DNA from: Bacillota bacterium | GTDB taxonomy: Bacteria; Bacillota; Dethiobacteria; DTU022 | Reading direction: 5' to 3' | Assembly: GCA_016874655.1 (NCBI GenBank) | Contig: VGTO01000004.1 | Location: forward strand, 1-43,771 | DNA: 43,771 nucleotides | In this document: in pieces, positions 30,450-39,362 of the stretch | How the letters are laid out: every line of letters starts with the position of its first letter | Numbering within the stretch: the stretch's first letter is position 1 | Notes under the pieces: model-generated | Told to the model about the DNA's origin: nothing | Databases searched by the model: none | Seen by the model: the letters and a program-made list of their open reading frames with translations, nothing else | Made by a program: the position numbers and the translations under genes

Positions 30450-31961
30450 ATGTCAAGCAAAGCATCTTTTCTGATTGTTGATGACGAGCAGGAAGTCTGC
30501 AATTTTTTTAGCTACCTGCTCAAGCAAAAGGGGTACCGGGTGATTACCGCCAACTCCGGAACCGAGGCTATGGAAATAATTGCAGAAAATCACTTTAATA
30601 CAGCCCTGGTTGACCTAAAACTACCTGATGCCAACGGCCTTGATATCCTGAAAGCAATAAAAGGAAGGCAACCTGACTGCGAAGTAATCATTATTACCGG
30701 CTACTCAACTGTCAAGTCTGCGGTTGAGGCGATTCAGCTCGGCGCTTTAGATTACGTAGAAAAACCTTTTGTTGATATCAACGAGATGGAAGCACTGCTT
30801 GATAAATCTCTGACTGTCAGGCCGGTAAGTGAAGAACTCTCCAAAGCAATACAGGAACAGGGTTTTATAATCGGCCGCAGTCAGAAGATGCTGAATTTAA
30901 TATCAGCCGCACAGAAGATCGCTAAAAAAAATATCACCATCCTGATCCAGGGGGAGACTGGCACCGGCAAGGAAGTGCTGGCACGGTACATTCATTCTGT
31001 CAGTCATCGCAGCGATCGTCCTTTTCTCGCTTTTAACTGCGGAGCCTTCACTGAAACACTGCTGGAGAGCGAACTTTTCGGCCACGAAAAAGGCTCCTTT
31101 ACCGGGGCAACTCACCGCAAAAAGGGAATCTTTGAACTGGCCCACAAAGCGACTCTTTTTCTGGATGAAATCGACTCAGCAAGTCCGGCGATTCAGATTA
31201 AGCTGCTAAGGGTTCTGGAAACTGGTGAATTCTTAAGGGTCGGTGGTGAAGAGATGTGCAAGATTGATGTCCGAATTATCACCGCCACTAATGCCGACCT
31301 AGCTGGTAAAGTTGCTGAAAACAAGTTCCGGGAAGATCTTTTTTACCGCCTTGACGTAGCATCCCTAAATATTCCGCCTCTTCGCGAACGGCAAGAAGAC
31401 ATTGAGCTGTTTATAGAGTTTTTCCTGGGTAAAGAAGCGCAGGCCAAACAGATTTCCCTGAAGCAGTTTAGCCCTGAAGCACTGGAGTTGATCAAAAAGC
31501 ATGAGTGGCCCGGAAATATTCGTGAACTTTCCAACACTGTCGCCCAGGCGCTGCTACTGAGCAAGGGCAATCTAATTGAAGTCGAGGACCTACCAGAGCG
31601 AATCCGTCGGGAATTCAAAATAAATAATTTGGAGAGCCTTGAGCAGCAGATGACAGCTGCAGTAAGCAAATCTGCTTTTGCCTGTCTTCCTGAGACGGGA
31701 GAAAAACTAAACAGTCTGCTCAATCAGTTTGCAGACAATCTTTTTAACGCTATAACTTTTCGTGAAGGGTTTGATTTTGAACTTTTCAATACCGAAATTA
31801 GCAACTGGCGCGACGACTTGCTCGCCACTTTAATTGAAAAAGCACTGGATGACACTTACGGTAATCAGGTCAAGGCCGCTGAACTGCTGCAGGTAACCCC
31901 GCGTGCTTTACGGTACCACCTGCAAAAAGCACGTAAGAAAGATAATACAAACCAGAGCTAG
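30450..31961 (+). CDS. Sigma-54-dependent response regulator (NtrC family)
   Basis: Receiver FLIVDDEQEV, GETGTGKEVLARYIH, GSFTGA loop, Fis-type HTH NQVKAAELLQVTPRALRYHL. Confidence 0.95.
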   Translation: MSSKASFLIVDDEQEVCNFFSYLLKQKGYRVITANSGTEAMEIIAENHFNTALVDLKLPDANGLDILKAIKGRQPDCEVIIITGYSTVKSAVEAIQLGALDYVEKPFVDINEMEALLDKSLTVRPVSEELSKAIQEQGFIIGRSQKMLNLISAAQKIAKKNITILIQGETGTGKEVLARYIHSVSHRSDRPFLAFNCGAFTETLLESELFGHEKGSFTGATHRKKGIFELAHKATLFLDEIDSASPAIQIKLLRVLETGEFLRVGGEEMCKIDVRIITATNADLAGKVAENKFREDLFYRLDVASLNIPPLRERQEDIELFIEFFLGKEAQAKQISLKQFSPEALELIKKHEWPGNIRELSNTVAQALLLSKGNLIEVEDLPERIRREFKINNLESLEQQMTAAVSKSAFACLPETGEKLNSLLNQFADNLFNAITFREGFDFELFNTEISNWRDDLLATLIEKALDDTYGNQVKAAELLQVTPRALRYHLQKARKKDNTNQS

Positions 31962-32563
31962 TCTTCATCGTTCGTTTCCCGAACGTCGGTTTTGTCCCCT
32001 CTAACCTGATTATAGCTGTTCATGACCGCCAGCGGACCCTCAACGACAAACAGAAGCGTGGCTTCAACCGCTCTGTCGATTGCTTCCGCAAGCAGTGAGC
32101 GATCCGGTTCATCCACCGAGCCGGTGACATACTCTGCTGAATCCAAGCCCTCGGGTGTTTTGCCAATGCCGATGCGCAGACGGGCAAACTGATCTGTGCC
32201 CAGATCATCAATGATTGACTGTAATCCACGGTGGCCGGCACTGCCGCCCCTTTCACGCAACCGGATCGCACCGGGAGGCAGATCGAGATCATCATAGATT
32301 ACCAATATTTTCTCCAGCTCGACCTGATAGCTGCAAACCAGCTCGTTAACCGCTTTACCGCTTAAGTTCATATAGGTCAGAGGCTGAACCAGTAGCAGCT
32401 GCCTGCCGTTATACTCTGTGGGAGCACAAAGCGAGCGGTGTTTTGCCTCTGGTCGGGAGCTGCTAAGCATTTGCGCCAGCGCTTCAACGACCCGGAAGCC
32501 AAGATTATGCCGGCTGCCGACATAAGCTTTCCCGGGATTACCGAGTCCTACGATTAAGTACAT
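31958..32563 (-). CDS. pth: Peptidyl-tRNA hydrolase
   Basis: MYLIVGLGNPGKAYVGSRHNLGFRVV; internal ATG at 32563 preferred. Confidence 0.96.
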   Translation of the reverse strand: MYLIVGLGNPGKAYVGSRHNLGFRVVEALAQMLSSSRPEAKHRSLCAPTEYNGRQLLLVQPLTYMNLSGKAVNELVCSYQVELEKILVIYDDLDLPPGAIRLRERGGSAGHRGLQSIIDDLGTDQFARLRIGIGKTPEGLDSAEYVTGSVDEPDRSLLAEAIDRAVEATLLFVVEGPLAVMNSYNQVRGDKTDVRETNDED

Positions 32564-32659
32564 ATACTCACTTCCAACATAGTGTTCTGCTATAAACAAT
32601 GCCCCTCCAGAGAAGGGGCAATAAGTTTATGCCAAACAGGTTGAGTGTTGATCAGCCTC

Positions 32660-33328
32660 TTATTCTTCCCCTGCTGCCTCAGCTTCAGAAGTCTCTGCGG
32701 CTGCAACCGTTACTTCAGCGGCAGTTTCTTCGCCTTCTCCAACTTCCGGTTTCTCTTCAGCCATCGGTGCCAAAATCTGGGCTAAGAGAGTATCCGGAGG
32801 GGTTAACACTTCAAACTTCTGATCGATATCCAAAGCATCGGCGGCAAGACTGTCACCAATTTTTAAGGCTGAGATATCGACATCAAAATGCTCGGGAATA
32901 TCGCCTGGCAGACATTTGATCGCCACTTCTCGGGTAACCATGGAGAATACTCCGCCTTCAATAAGACCGGCCGCTTCACCGATGAAGTTTAGTGTTACAG
33001 CAACTTCAATTTTATCAGTCATCGAGATCCGAATAAAATCAACGTGGATAATTCGATCCTGATAAATAATATCTCTCTGAACATCTTTGAACATCACTGT
33101 TTCCTGGCGGTTTTTTTTGCCCTTGTCCTTAACAGCCAGATCAACGATAACGTTGCTGCCTCCGGTGATTAAACCCTGCCTCAGAATACGCCCGTCTACA
33201 GTCAAGGGTAACGTATCTTCGCCCCTGCCATAAATAACTGCCGGCACTTTTCCTTCACCGCGCAACTGTTTGCGCTGCCCTTTGGACATGGACGAACGCG
33301 TCTGTGCTTCCAAAACCATTCTTTCCAT
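32660..33328 (-). CDS. rplY: 50S ribosomal protein L25/general stress protein Ctc
   Basis: 222 aa; VPAVIYGRGEDTLPLTVD; acidic C-terminal tail; between prs and pth. Confidence 0.94.
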   Translation of the reverse strand: MERMVLEAQTRSSMSKGQRKQLRGEGKVPAVIYGRGEDTLPLTVDGRILRQGLITGGSNVIVDLAVKDKGKKNRQETVMFKDVQRDIIYQDRIIHVDFIRISMTDKIEVAVTLNFIGEAAGLIEGGVFSMVTREVAIKCLPGDIPEHFDVDISALKIGDSLAADALDIDQKFEVLTPPDTLLAQILAPMAEEKPEVGEGEETAAEVTVAAAETSEAEAAGEE

Positions 33329-33358
33329 TACTTCCAGCCTCCTTCTGCAACAGTATAC

Positions 33359-33387
33359 AGTATACAGCAGGTAGCAGACAAAATCAA
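33359..33387 (-). promoter_or_regulatory. Sigma-A-like promoter for rplY
   Basis: Minus strand TTGATT-N17-TATACT; the -10 element is duplicated (TATACTGTATACT). Confidence 0.55.
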
Positions 33388-33388
33388 C

Positions 33389-34342
33389 TTAATCAAAAAG
33401 TTCACTGACTGATACCCGATTCTGAATGCGCTGAATCGCCTCGGCGATCAGTGGGGCAACCGATAGTTGGCGGAAACAGTCCCGTAGTCCGGTCAATTGG
33501 CCCCTGTCTACCGGAATTGTGTTGGTATAGATAATTTCTTCCAGCGGTGACTTACTGAGTCGCTGAAGAGCGGAGCCTGAAAAAACGGGATGAGTGCAAC
33601 AGGCATATACTGCGCTTGCGCCCTCTCTGATCAGTGCTTCGGCGCCTAAAGTGATCGTTCCAGCAGTATCGATCATATCATCAATAAAGATAGCAGTTTT
33701 ACCTTGTACATCACCAATGATATGCATTATTTCAGCCTTGTTGGGCGCCGGTCTTTTCTTTTCAATGATCGCAATCTGCATCCCCAGCCGGTTTGCTAGA
33801 TCGCGGGACCGGGTCACTCCGCCAAGATCAGGCGAAACAACTACGCCGTTCTCGATCTTTTTCTGTTCTAAGTAATTGGATAGGATCGGGAGCGCAGTAA
33901 GGTGATCAAGGGGAATATTGAAAAAACCCTGGATCTGACCGGCATGCAAGTCCATCGCTACAACCCGGGTCGCACCGGCAGCGGTGATCAGGTCGGCCAG
34001 CAGTTTAGCAGTGATCGGATCGCGAGCTTTGGTTTTCCGATCCTGCCTGGCATAGGCATAATAGGGGATAACAGCATTTACTGTTTTTGCCGAGGCCCTC
34101 CGGAGGGCGTCGATAATGATTAACAACTCCATGATGCTTTCGTTGATCGGCGACACGAGTGGTTGAATCAGAAATGCGTTAGTGCGCCGCACACTTTCAC
34201 CAATACTGATCGATATTTCTCCATCACTGAAGCGGCTTACTTCACAGTTACCAAGACTGACCCCCAAGCATCCGGCTATTTCCTCCGCCAATCCGCGGTT
34301 AGCGCTGCCACAAAATATTTTCAGCTCTTCACCGTTTACCAA
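33389..34342 (-). CDS. prs: Ribose-phosphate pyrophosphokinase
   Basis: LKIFCGSANRGLAEEIAGCLG, YARQDRK, DDMIDTAGT; TTG at 34342 after gggaggg. Confidence 0.96.
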   Translation of the reverse strand: MVNGEELKIFCGSANRGLAEEIAGCLGVSLGNCEVSRFSDGEISISIGESVRRTNAFLIQPLVSPINESIMELLIIIDALRRASAKTVNAVIPYYAYARQDRKTKARDPITAKLLADLITAAGATRVVAMDLHAGQIQGFFNIPLDHLTALPILSNYLEQKKIENGVVVSPDLGGVTRSRDLANRLGMQIAIIEKKRPAPNKAEIMHIIGDVQGKTAIFIDDMIDTAGTITLGAEALIREGASAVYACCTHPVFSGSALQRLSKSPLEEIIYTNTIPVDRGQLTGLRDCFRQLSVAPLIAEAIQRIQNRVSVSELFD

Positions 34343-34449
34343 TTCGAACCCTCCCGCTGATAGTTGATATCTCTTTCCTTCGCCTACCAGATCGCCTTTT
34401 CCTGCTGCAAAAAGAAAACTCCTCATGCTGACGGCTAGACGAATAATTT

Positions 34450-35451
34450 TTAACAGACAGGAGTAATCACAGTGAAGGGTTTTAACTTTGCATCATCTTT
34501 AACGACACAGTCTTCAATAACTGAGTAGCTAACTGAAACCCGGTTGCCGACTACTGCCCGCTTCAGGTGTACGCCAGGTCCAATGCTGCAGGATGCGCCA
34601 ATGACCGTGCCGCTTTCAAAAATACAGTTCGGTCGAATGACAGTATCGTGGCCAATCTCAACTCCACTGTCGATCCAGGTTGAAGCAGGATCTTCTATCG
34701 TGACCCCATCCTGCATCAGCCTAAACATGATCTCACTTCTGATTAAAGCTGCAGCCTCTGCAAGCTGAATCCGATCATTAATGCCCAGCCCTTTACGATG
34801 ATCATCAATCACCAGGGCATTAACAGATAGCCCGTCAACACGCATCATCGCTACCAGGTCGGTCAGGTAATATTCGCGCTGAGCATTATTATTAGAGAGC
34901 AGGGGCAGATAGTGACGCAGCTGTTTTAAGTCAAAACTATAAGTGCCGCAGTTAATCTCACAGATCTCTTTTTCCGCAACCGTGGCATCCTTTTCTTCAA
35001 CGATCCGATCGATCAGACCGCATGAGTCACGAATAATCCTGCCATAACCTGCAGGATTGGTCACACTAGTGGTGGCAACAGTAGCAGCTGCCCGATCATC
35101 ATCAACGGCAGCAAGCTGTTTTAAGATCTGATGATCAATCAAAGGGGTATCTCCACAGAGAACCAGGAGGCGCCCATCCTGAGGCAAAAGCGGCATGGCC
35201 TGCAGTACAGCGTGACCGGTGCCGAGCTGCTCTTCCTGTAAAGCATAGCGCCACTGATTCCCAAGCTGCTCTTTAACCAATGATGCGCCATGCCCGACAA
35301 CAACAACGATATCTGCTGTCAGCGCAGCTGCACTTTGTAATATATAGTCGATTAGGGGTCGGCCACAGCAGGGGTGCAACACCTTGGGCAGTGCTGACTT
35401 CATTCTCTTCCCTTCGCCTGCAGCCAAAATTACAACTGAAGTGTTACTCAA
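34450..35451 (-). CDS. glmU: GlmU-like UDP-GlcNAc pyrophosphorylase, lacking most of the C-terminal acetyltransferase domain
   Basis: VVILAAGEGKRMKSALPKVLHPCCGRPL; ends ...VVKDDAKLKPFTVITPVC* at 333 aa. Confidence 0.88.
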   Translation of the reverse strand: MSNTSVVILAAGEGKRMKSALPKVLHPCCGRPLIDYILQSAAALTADIVVVVGHGASLVKEQLGNQWRYALQEEQLGTGHAVLQAMPLLPQDGRLLVLCGDTPLIDHQILKQLAAVDDDRAAATVATTSVTNPAGYGRIIRDSCGLIDRIVEEKDATVAEKEICEINCGTYSFDLKQLRHYLPLLSNNNAQREYYLTDLVAMMRVDGLSVNALVIDDHRKGLGINDRIQLAEAAALIRSEIMFRLMQDGVTIEDPASTWIDSGVEIGHDTVIRPNCIFESGTVIGASCSIGPGVHLKRAVVGNRVSVSYSVIEDCVVKDDAKLKPFTVITPVC

Positions 35452-35522
35452 CCGTTAACCCTCCTGCCGGATAATCTGTTGCAGCCATTATACTAAAGCT
35501 GAAAGCAGGAGGCAAAATATGA

Positions 35523-35798
35523 TCAGGCCTGCAGCAGATGACCGGTCAGCTCAGCCTCATAAGCCTCAAGGACTGATTGTTGCAGGTGCCTGCGGGCCTC
35601 TGAGCTAATCGGGTGTGCGATATCCCTGAAACCACCGCCGAGTATTCTCCTACTAGGCATCGCCACAAAGAAACCATGAGGACCCTCGATAATCCTGATG
35701 TCGTGAATCACAAACTGATCGTTTAACGTTACAGAAACAATCGCTTTCATTTTTTCATCCCGGGTTATTTTCCTGATTCGGACATCTGTAACTTTCAT
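35523..35798 (-). CDS. spoVG: Septation regulator SpoVG
   Basis: [42 protein letters not shown] at 35798. Confidence 0.96.
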   Translation of the reverse strand: MKVTDVRIRKITRDEKMKAIVSVTLNDQFVIHDIRIIEGPHGFFVAMPSRRILGGGFRDIAHPISSEARRHLQQSVLEAYEAELTGHLLQA

Positions 35799-35993
35799 TA
35801 TACCCCGCCTCTGCTGTTGATTATCCTGCTGACAAAAACTCTGTCCATGATTGGCAAGGCTGCCAACCAAGTTGGGCCGGCTTTTCCATCAGATAAAAAG
35901 CTGTTACCTGAACAGTAAACAGCAAATTATTTGCAACGTTATGGCAATTATATAGTTTAATTCTAAATTTTCATATTAATTATTGTGCGTTTT

Positions 35994-36035
35994 TGCAAAG
36001 AAGAATATGCGAATTATCGCATATTCTTCTTTGCA
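35994..36035. repeat. 19-bp perfect inverted repeat with 4-nt loop
   Basis: tgcaaagaagaatatgcga-atta-tcgcatattcttctttgca. Confidence 0.9.
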
Positions 36036-36065
36036 TAGTTGCTTAACTGTTCTACTAGTTGGGGG

Positions 36066-36818
36066 TTAGAGCAGCTTTCTAACCTGCTCCAGATCGCTGA
36101 TCTTGTCAACATCAAGACCGATTTCGGCACACTGGCAGAGCACAGCATGTGCCTTCATTTCCAGCAGGTTGGATAAGCTCTTTTCCAAATCGGTCAGCGA
36201 AAGCTTTTTCAGGTAGTATTTTAATACCAGTGAGAGAGGTAAAATGCGTAGCAACTTTAGCGGTTTCTTACGATACGAGATAAAAAGTTCAAGACTGTCT
36301 TTTTTCTTGATGAACCAGGCAGGATTTACCAGCCCGATATTGCCACCGGTTACCGGGCCTTCTTTTAGGACCACATAAGTCCGTTTTGTATCGGGATAGC
36401 TTTTCTGGCAAGTCTCTTCGCTCAAAACCGGATAATAGAGATCTCCATCATAAGGAGCACAGAGATTAAGAAATTCCTCTAGAGCAGCCCTGCTGAGCAA
36501 GGGAATATCCCCGGTGACGACCAGGCAGAGACGACTCGGTTCAGCGTGCTTTATGGCATTGGAAACATTATTTAATAGAGTGTCACCCTCATTGGCAATC
36601 AAAAAATTATAGCCTTCCTGCCTCAGTGTTTCCAACTCCTTAGCAGGACCAACTACGATAATAGTACTGACCGCCGGGGTTGACGCCAGTGTGTCGAGGA
36701 TATAGGTAATCAGTGGCCTGCCCTTAATCGGAATAAAAGTCTTATTGTGAACTCCGGCATATTCAGTCAGAGGGTCGTTTACTTTACCGCTTCCAGCCAG
36801 GACTAGTGCATCAAACAT
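36066..36818 (-). CDS. MobA-like NTP transferase domain protein
   Basis: FDALVLAGSGKVNDPL...KTFIPIKGRPLITYILDTL; ATG at 36818. Confidence 0.85.
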   Translation of the reverse strand: MFDALVLAGSGKVNDPLTEYAGVHNKTFIPIKGRPLITYILDTLASTPAVSTIIVVGPAKELETLRQEGYNFLIANEGDTLLNNVSNAIKHAEPSRLCLVVTGDIPLLSRAALEEFLNLCAPYDGDLYYPVLSEETCQKSYPDTKRTYVVLKEGPVTGGNIGLVNPAWFIKKKDSLELFISYRKKPLKLLRILPLSLVLKYYLKKLSLTDLEKSLSNLLEMKAHAVLCQCAEIGLDVDKISDLEQVRKLL

Positions 36819-37704
36819 GGTGATCACTCCCGTTTGCATTTTCTGTCCAGCAGAGATAGGCTATGGCTCCCGCCTGCTCTACTGTCCGCGAGGCCAAGAC
36901 TGCTTCTGCCAGTGAATCAAAGAGCATAAAAAGGGTCGGCCCGCTCCCTGAGAGCTGTGGCCGCAAACCACAGGCGATTAGATCAGCTTTTAGTTTTTTG
37001 GAAGATCTTGTTTCCGGCAAGTCAGCGGTTGCCAGGGTGTTGGTCAGCTCTTCGCCCATCCACGCATGTATTTTCTTTCTGTCTCCGCTGTGTATTGCCC
37101 GAACTAGCTGCTCCTGGGATGGTTTGCCCCTTAATCTATGATCAAAACCGCCATACGCAGCAGCTGTGGAAACTTTTGCCCCCAAAGGTAAAGCTAAAAC
37201 CACCCAGAAAAAAGGGCTGGCCGGCAGCTTTTCCAATATTTCACCTCGGCCTCTGGCCAGTGCAGTCCCACCCTCGAGGCAGAACGGAATGTCGGAGCCG
37301 AGCTCCGCCCCGATTTCCAGTAGCGTCATTCTGGGCAGATTAAGTTTCCAGATAACATTCAACCCCATAAGAGCAGCAGCCGCATCGGCACTGCCACCAG
37401 CCAAACCTGCCTCAACCGGAATATTTTTATAAAGAACAATTTTTACGCCCGGCATTCTCTTTCCGACCAGGCTTATCAGCTTCTCTGCCACCTTCCAGAC
37501 CAGGTTGTTCGATCCGGCAAGAACAGGATCGGTGCAGTGAAAGAGAGTCTCACCGCCACCGGCATCCTCTAGGAGCAGGGTATCAGCCAGGGAAACCTGC
37601 TGCATGATTGACTCGATCTCGTGAAACCCATCAGACCTCTTTCCATGCACCGTGAGACCTAAGTTAATCTTTGCCTTGGCCCTGATGATGATCTTCTCCG
37701 TCAT
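36811..37704 (-). CDS. ispE: 4-diphosphocytidyl-2-C-methyl-D-erythritol kinase
   Basis: AKINLGLTVHGKRSDGFHEIESIM, EAGLAGGSADAAAAL GHMP motif. Confidence 0.95.
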   Translation of the reverse strand: MTEKIIIRAKAKINLGLTVHGKRSDGFHEIESIMQQVSLADTLLLEDAGGGETLFHCTDPVLAGSNNLVWKVAEKLISLVGKRMPGVKIVLYKNIPVEAGLAGGSADAAAALMGLNVIWKLNLPRMTLLEIGAELGSDIPFCLEGGTALARGRGEILEKLPASPFFWVVLALPLGAKVSTAAAYGGFDHRLRGKPSQEQLVRAIHSGDRKKIHAWMGEELTNTLATADLPETRSSKKLKADLIACGLRPQLSGSGPTLFMLFDSLAEAVLASRTVEQAGAIAYLCWTENANGSDHHV

Positions 37705-37706
37705 GA

Positions 37707-38267
37707 TCAGCTGATTTTCTGCAGGCGCTGATTTTCAATTATCCCCGGAATACGGCCTCTTTTAGCCAGCGGACTGCCTGCAACCTCTTTTAAGTCCATG
37801 GTCATATCAATGGCCGGCTCTCGTGAGATATAACTCCCGACACCAAATGAGTCTGCTTCCGCCTCCGCCAGCAAAGTGATTCTTTCCGGGGTTAACCCAC
37901 CGGAAACCACGATCTGAACCTGCTTAAACCCTGCCTGATTCAAGCGTGCTCTTGCTTCCCGGACCAACCCGGGGGTGACGCCACCGCGTTCTCCGGGTGT
38001 ATCGAGCCTCATGTCATTGAGTTTCATGCCCAGTGCTTCGGCAACTCGCAGAGCTTCTTCGATTTCATCTTTGAAGGTGTCAACAAGGATAATCCGCGGA
38101 GTCTTACTGTCGACAAAGCGATCAAATTCATTAGCCAGTTCAACAGTATCACCGACGATCAGAAAAGCGGCATGCGGCGAAGTACCAACCGGCTTACGGC
38201 CCATCAACAGTGCACCAAGCACACAACTGCAGGCATCGGCCCCACCTATGAATCTTTTTCTGCTCAT
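37707..38267 (-). CDS. Nicotinate phosphoribosyltransferase-like protein, N-terminally truncated
   Basis: 186 aa; RIILVDTFKDEIEEAL, MRLDTPGERG, IVVSGGLTPERI, SFGVGSYIS; N-terminal domain absent; ggaggg RBS before ATG. Confidence 0.7.
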   Translation of the reverse strand: MSRKRFIGGADACSCVLGALLMGRKPVGTSPHAAFLIVGDTVELANEFDRFVDSKTPRIILVDTFKDEIEEALRVAEALGMKLNDMRLDTPGERGGVTPGLVREARARLNQAGFKQVQIVVSGGLTPERITLLAEAEADSFGVGSYISREPAIDMTMDLKEVAGSPLAKRGRIPGIIENQRLQKIS

Positions 38268-38366
38268 CCGTTCCCTCCGGGTGACTTAAAACTTAATTGC
38301 AAGCTTTTTCTATACTCTTTTGCCGAATCCTGCCACGCCGATAAATCTTGGCGGACAAAAAAAGAA

Positions 38367-38389
38367 AAACCGGATTCATGATCCGGTTT
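38367..38389 (-). terminator. Terminator downstream of veg
   Basis: Minus strand aaaccggatcatgaatccggtttttcttttttt. Confidence 0.75.
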
Positions 38390-38471
38390 GCTGCTCCGTA
38401 AAAGGGAGCCGACCGGGCAGGCGCAGCATTTAAAACTTAAATAACTGCACATTCCGGTTATACTAAAGTAT

Positions 38472-38738
38472 TTAAAGACCGACAGTACGTCTTAAATCAC
38501 CTTCATCGAAACTAAGTTCGACTGTTTCGGTAAGAACGTCGGCGTAAGTGAAGGATAGACGCTGGAAATAGCTATTTTCGTCAACCCTGACAATGAAAAT
38601 CGAGGGGTAAGTGCTCTCCAGGATTCCTTCTTTCTCATAGGTTTTTCTTCTACCGCGATTCGCTTTCAGCTTAATCGTCTGACCTAAATGCGATTCAAGC
38701 TTTTTACGGATTTCAAATAGGACGTCTTTGGCCACCAT
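38472..38738 (-). CDS. veg: Veg family protein
   Basis: 88 aa; VLFEIRKKLESHLGQTIKLKANRGRRKTYEKEGILESTYPSIF. Confidence 0.93.
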   Translation of the reverse strand: MVAKDVLFEIRKKLESHLGQTIKLKANRGRRKTYEKEGILESTYPSIFIVRVDENSYFQRLSFTYADVLTETVELSFDEGDLRRTVGL

Positions 38739-38860
38739 TTAAAAACCACCTTATTTGTATTCTAATCGAGATTATAACATAATAACGGCCTATTCGTCAA
38801 GAAAATGGGCAAAATACGGCATTTAACGAGGCAGAAGGGAGAAAACAGAAATTTTTGGCC

Positions 38861-39337
38861 CTATTTCGTAAAACGATCAGCAACCGTGGTAGCTCCAAAT
38901 GAGTAGGGCTTAATTCGGGCTTCGTAACCGCTACCGATCACCATCCCGACTACTTCCTTTATAATATCGCGGGTTTCACCTTTTTCACCTACATCAAGAT
39001 GAATTTCCACGTTCAAGTGGCAATCACTGCTTTGGGCCAGCTGTTCAGTTAAGCGGGTAGCTACCTCCAGGCTGAGAAAAGTTTCGTAATAAATTCTCTG
39101 GCGCAGGCTTTCCATGTATCGGGTTTTTTGTTTATGATAGAAAAAACGCCCCCCTTTGCCGATCCTGTGGACCACAACCGCTGTAACAAAAATAACTGAT
39201 TCATTGAGAAAAGAATGCGAGTCGGTGCCAATAATCAGTTTATAGTTGTCGTCGGGATATTCATTGGTGTAAGCTACAAGGTTCTCGAAGAGTTCCTGGA
39301 ACGAAACCTGACCCATTGTTGGGCTGGTAAAATACAT
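38861..39337 (-). CDS. YkuK-like ribonuclease H-like protein (DUF458)
   Basis: 158 aa; IIGTDSHSF, FVTAVVVHRIGKGGRFFYHK, EIHLDVGEKGETRDIIKEVVGMV. Confidence 0.88.
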   Translation of the reverse strand: MYFTSPTMGQVSFQELFENLVAYTNEYPDDNYKLIIGTDSHSFLNESVIFVTAVVVHRIGKGGRFFYHKQKTRYMESLRQRIYYETFLSLEVATRLTEQLAQSSDCHLNVEIHLDVGEKGETRDIIKEVVGMVIGSGYEARIKPYSFGATTVADRFTK

Positions 39338-39362
39338 CTGGTCGGCGACCTTTCAGCGTAAT

